Source: JBOGJI01 sp050747865
Lineage (GTDB): Bacteria > Acidobacteriota > Thermoanaerobaculia > Multivoradales > JAHEKO01
Assembly (NCBI GenBank): GCA_050747865.1
Contig: JBOGJI010000176.1
Location: forward strand, 1-17,362
Reading direction: 5' to 3'
DNA length: 17,362 nucleotides
Shown here in pieces: positions 14,751 to 17,362 of this stretch (its first letter is position 1; the number at the start of each line of letters is the position of its first letter). Made by a program: the position numbers and the translations under genes. Below the pieces are notes generated by a model, which was not told the DNA's origin, did no database searches, and was given only the letters and a program-made list of their open reading frames with translations.

Positions 14751-15416
14751 ATGAACCGACCGAACATGCGCCCTATCCTCAAGGCGTCCATTGGCCGGGC
14801 GAGAGATACCTGCAAGCTCTGGCTGTCCCACGCGTTGCCGGCGAGGCCCATGCCGGGAGGCCGGGAGCTCCTCGATGAGGAATACGCGGCCGGGGCATGG
14901 GACTATCTGAGGGACGCCGACGAGCTGCCCCGGTTCAGCGTGGTCGCCGGCTATTGTCATCATGTCAAGCCCGGCGGCAGCGTCCTCGAGGTCGGGTGTG
15001 GCGAAGGTGTGCTGCAAGAGAGGTTGTGCGGCGACAAGTACTCCCGCTTCCTCGGCGTGGATATCTCCGAGCAGGCAATCCAGCGAGCCGCGGCGAGGCA
15101 GAGCGAGAACGTGGGGTTCGTGGCGGCCGACGCGAGCACCTTCCAGCCGCCTGAGCGGGTCGACGTGATCGTCTTCAATGAGTGTCTGGAGTACTTCGCG
15201 GAGCCCGAACGGCTTCTGCGGAGATACGAGGCGTTCCTCGCCGAGGGCGGCATCTACATCGTTTCCATGTTCGTGGGCATCGACAACGTCCGCCACCAAC
15301 GCATCTGGAAGAAGATCGATGCGATGTATCCCGCGGTTGCGCAGGCGCGCGTGTCGACCGGACCGCGAATGACCTGGACCATCAAAGTGTTTGCGCCGCC
15401 TCTCCCAGAGTCCTAG
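14751..15416 (+). CDS. Class I SAM-dependent methyltransferase
   Basis: The 221-residue protein has a standard class I SAM-binding core: motif I VLEVGCGEG (78-86), an acidic LGVDIS end of strand 2, AADAS (motif II-like) and VIVFNECLEYF (motif for the fourth strand). A YIVSMFVG strand follows. The first 70 residues are basic then helical, with EEYAAGAWDYLRD, a stretch found in many sugar or lipid methyltransferases. The ATG has AGGGG 9-13 bases before it and starts 13 bases after the flippase stop. It sits between the flippase and the glycosyltransferase-deacetylase fusion, so a glycan-modifying or end-capping role is inferred. The substrate is unknown. Confidence 0.87.
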   Translation: MNRPNMRPILKASIGRARDTCKLWLSHALPARPMPGGRELLDEEYAAGAWDYLRDADELPRFSVVAGYCHHVKPGGSVLEVGCGEGVLQERLCGDKYSRFLGVDISEQAIQRAAARQSENVGFVAADASTFQPPERVDVIVFNECLEYFAEPERLLRRYEAFLAEGGIYIVSMFVGIDNVRHQRIWKKIDAMYPAVAQARVSTGPRMTWTIKVFAPPLPES

Positions 15417-15424
15417 AAACGCCG

Positions 15425-17161
15425 ATGGCGCCGGCAACGCGTTTCAGCGTCGTCATCCCGACGTTCGAGCGAAAAGAGGTCGTGCTGACGTCGGTACGGG
15501 CGCTGTCACGCCAGACCTTCAGCGGCAGGTTCGAAGTCGTCGTTGTCGTCGATGGGTCGACCGACGGGTCCGCGGAAGTGCTGCGGGGCCTCGGGGTGCC
15601 CTTCCCGCTGACGGTCGTCGAGCAACCGAATCGAGGGGCGGCGACGGCGCGGAACCATGGGGCGGGTCTGTCGGCCGGCGAGATCCTGCTCTTCCTGGAC
15701 GACGACATGGAGGCGCATCCGGAGCTGCTCGCCGAGCACGATCGGTCGCACCGGGAAGGTGCCGATGCGGTGCTCGGGCACCTGCCTCTACATCCGGATT
15801 CTCCGCCCGGCTTCCTGAGCGCCGGCGTCGAGTCCTGGGCCGAGGAACGCCTGGCGCGCCTGTCGGCCCCCGGCGCGCCCCTCACCTTGCACGACCTGCT
15901 GACCGGCCAGATGTCCGTCGCGCGCGAGGTCTTCCAGCGCATGGGCGGCTTCGACGTCGAGTTCACGCACGCGGGCTCGTTCGGCAACGAGGACGTCGAC
16001 TTCGGCTATCGACTGCTGAAGCGGGGTTACAAGGTCGTGTTCAACCCGCGGGCGATCAGCCGGCAGCGCTATGTCGTCGAGCCGCGGCAGTACCTCCGTC
16101 AGTGGTACGAAGCCGGGAGAGCGGATGTGGGGTTCGCTCGCAAACATCCCGAGCAGGCCACAACACTGTTCGCGCTGAATGGCAGCGGACGATGGACGGT
16201 TCGGCTCTTCTGGCGCCCGATCCAGGCCTGTGGCCCGATCGCGAGGCTGCTGTCGAATCGGCTGCGCGGGCTCTCGCTGTGGCTGCTCGACCGCCGCGTG
16301 GCGAATCGCGTCACGACCCGGCTCTTCAGACAGGCGGTGGCCGGGACCTACTGGCGGGGTGTGCATGAGGCCGGTGGCATGCCGCGACCACGTCCCGCCC
16401 GCGTGCTGGCGTTCCACGCGGTCACGGACTCCGCACGGGATTCCGTGATCGGGACCTTCGCCGTCCCCCCGGATCAGTTCGCCTGGCAGTTGGATCGTCT
16501 CGAGCGGGCCGGGTATCACTTCGTGAGCGTGGAAGAGTTCTTGCGGTTCCTGTCCGGTCGCGGGGGACTGCCCCGACGGCCGGTCCTGCTGACCTTCGAC
16601 GACTGCTACGAGGACCTGCTCGGCACCGCGGCGCCGCTCCTGGAGCGGAGGCGCATCCCCGCGGCGGCATTCGCGGTGAGCGGCCTGGTAGGTGCCACGA
16701 ACGAATGGGACAGGGCGATGGGAGCCCCCGAGCTGCGGCTGCTCGACGGCGAGGGGTTGCGAGCGCTGGCCGGGATGAACGTCGAGATCGGCGCGCACTC
16801 GCGGTCACACAGAGAGTTGCCGTCGTTGGCGGAGGAGGCGATTCGCGACGAGATCGAGGGCTCGATCCAGGAACTGGAGGATCAGGGGCTGAGACGGCCG
16901 AGAATCTTCGCCTACCCTTATGGGGAGTCGGATGCACGCGTCGAGCGAGCGGTGCGCGCTGCCGGGCTCCAGGCGGCGTTCACCTGCCGCCCGGGCCTGG
17001 TGCGGGCAGGACAGGATCCGTACCGGATACCGCGGATCGAGATCCTGCGGCGAGACGCGGGCTGGAGGTTCCTGTTCAAGGTCCGCACCGCGGGGCGTCT
17101 GTCCCTTGTGCAGCAGCTGGCGCGGAGACTACCGCGCAGACGCCGCTCCGTGAGGTCCTGA
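15425..17161 (+). CDS. Bifunctional family 2 glycosyltransferase / polysaccharide deacetylase
   Basis: The 578-residue protein joins two enzymes. Residues 1-240 form a GT2 domain: FSVVIPTFERKE, VVVDGSTDGS (D43), RGAATARN, the DxD site LDDDM (D92-D94), and NEDVDFGYRLLKRG (E189-D190). A linker of about 70 residues, rich in Arg and hydrophobic residues, leads to a CE4 deacetylase domain from about residue 322 (VLAFHAV). This has TFDDCY (390-395; D392 base, D393 metal), HSRSH (458-462; H458, H462 metal) and FAYPYGES. Gly of the usual TFDDGY is Cys394. It is probably one polypeptide that adds an N-acetyl sugar and then deacetylates it, but that coupling is inference. No membrane helices are clear. 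No good Shine-Dalgarno precedes the ATG, which lies 8 bases after the methyltransferase stop. Confidence 0.9.
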   Translation: MAPATRFSVVIPTFERKEVVLTSVRALSRQTFSGRFEVVVVVDGSTDGSAEVLRGLGVPFPLTVVEQPNRGAATARNHGAGLSAGEILLFLDDDMEAHPELLAEHDRSHREGADAVLGHLPLHPDSPPGFLSAGVESWAEERLARLSAPGAPLTLHDLLTGQMSVAREVFQRMGGFDVEFTHAGSFGNEDVDFGYRLLKRGYKVVFNPRAISRQRYVVEPRQYLRQWYEAGRADVGFARKHPEQATTLFALNGSGRWTVRLFWRPIQACGPIARLLSNRLRGLSLWLLDRRVANRVTTRLFRQAVAGTYWRGVHEAGGMPRPRPARVLAFHAVTDSARDSVIGTFAVPPDQFAWQLDRLERAGYHFVSVEEFLRFLSGRGGLPRRPVLLTFDDCYEDLLGTAAPLLERRRIPAAAFAVSGLVGATNEWDRAMGAPELRLLDGEGLRALAGMNVEIGAHSRSHRELPSLAEEAIRDEIEGSIQELEDQGLRRPRIFAYPYGESDARVERAVRAAGLQAAFTCRPGLVRAGQDPYRIPRIEILRRDAGWRFLFKVRTAGRLSLVQQLARRLPRRRRSVRS

Positions 17162-17183
17162 CCGTGCTTTCAGCGCCGCAAGT

Positions 17184-17201
17184 CCGACCGTTCACGGCCG
17201 G
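17184..17201 (-). repeat. Hairpin between glycan block and IS200-type transposase
   Basis: On the minus strand CCGGCCG, loop TGAA, CGGTCGG forms a 7-bp stem with one G-T wobble pair, starting just after the transposase stop codon. IS200/IS605 elements carry subterminal hairpins at both ends that the transposase recognises on single-stranded DNA, so this may be the right-end structure. It could also serve as a bidirectional terminator between two convergent genes, though there is no T-run. Confidence 0.4.
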
Positions 17202-17202
17202 G

Positions 17203-17362
17203 TTAGGCGCTTTCGCCAGGGCGCCTATGGCGCTCCACGTATTGCCGGATGATGCTTAGCGGAGCACCGCCACAAGAGGCGGCGAAGTACGACGGCGACC
17301 ATAGGTGCTCCCGGTGTGTCCGCACGCGGTAGCGCTTCCGCAGCATCCGGGAGGAGACGCCC
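17203..17362 (-). CDS. tnpA: IS200/IS605-family Y1 transposase, C-terminal part (5' end outside window)
   Basis: Minus-strand codons from 17361 to the stop at 17203-17205 give 52 residues beginning GVSSRMLRKRY and containing HLWSPSYFAASCGGAPLS and IIRQYVERHRRP. These are the hallmark of the C-terminal helix of small Y1 HUH transposases: the SPSYF...CGGAP loop, followed by a helix whose Tyr (Y41 in this fragment, QYVE) is the catalytic nucleophile of single-strand transposition. The N-terminal part with the HUH metal site would be to the right of the window, so whether the element is active cannot be judged. It is convergent with the glycosyltransferase-deacetylase gene, 41 bases away. Confidence 0.85.
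   Translation of the reverse strand, partial: GVSSRMLRKRYRVRTHREHLWSPSYFAASCGGAPLSIIRQYVERHRRPGESA

Noticed and set aside
17202..17208. GTTAGGC, matching the right-end attC consensus
   Set aside because: It overlaps the stop codon of the IS200-type transposase, lies over 12 kb from the attC-like left half, and has no pairing partner nearby.
1..17362. CRISPR array, tRNA or rRNA genes, phage structural genes
   Set aside because: No regularly spaced repeats, cloverleaf-like sequences or recognisable phage proteins were found on reading either strand.

Overview
This is a GC-rich window (roughly two thirds G+C by eye) with dense, often overlapping genes. It looks like an accessory region of a chromosome from an environmental bacterium of the proteobacterial, myxococcal or acidobacterial kind; nothing in it fixes the phylum. 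No tRNA, rRNA or CRISPR array is visible. No gene-free stretch exceeds 300 bases; the longest are 1086-1327 and 4886-5131, and both are described.

Left part (1-5697): defence and stability genes plus mobile-element debris. A Fic-family AMP-transferase, cut by the window edge, is followed by an intergenic region holding a perfect 10-bp inverted repeat and a possible 37-codon ORF. Next comes a large type I restriction HsdR-like nuclease/helicase with a Schlafen-type AlbA_2 domain at its C-terminus. Its hsdM and hsdS partners are not in the window and would be expected to the left. At the hsdR stop codon there is an integron attC-like left half-site with a hairpin, then the 3' remnant of a transposase gene, then a ParD/ParE toxin-antitoxin pair on the minus strand with a direct-repeat operator candidate.

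Right part (5829-17161): a surface-glycan locus of ten genes in three transcription blocks. Block 1 (+) is a SAM methyltransferase and an NAD-dependent epimerase/dehydratase, joined by an ATGA overlap. Block 2 (-) is a family 2 glycosyltransferase followed by a NodU/TobZ-type carbamoyltransferase; its last stop overlaps the stop of block 1 tail to tail. Block 3 (+), divergent from block 2 across 62 bp, is a GT4 glycosyltransferase, a methyltransferase with a non-canonical nucleotide-binding loop, a polysaccharide deacetylase, a Wzx-like flippase, a second class I methyltransferase, and a fusion of a family 2 glycosyltransferase to a second polysaccharide deacetylase. Together they suggest assembly, membrane flipping and heavy decoration (de-N-acetylation, O-carbamoylation, methylation) of an exported oligosaccharide or polysaccharide. 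No initiating sugar-phosphate transferase, polymerase or chain-length regulator is visible, so the locus probably continues outside or uses genes elsewhere.

Right edge (17162-17362): the C-terminal part of an IS200/IS605-type tyrosine transposase on the minus strand, with a hairpin between its stop and the end of the glycan block. The glycan locus is therefore bounded by mobile-element traces on both sides.
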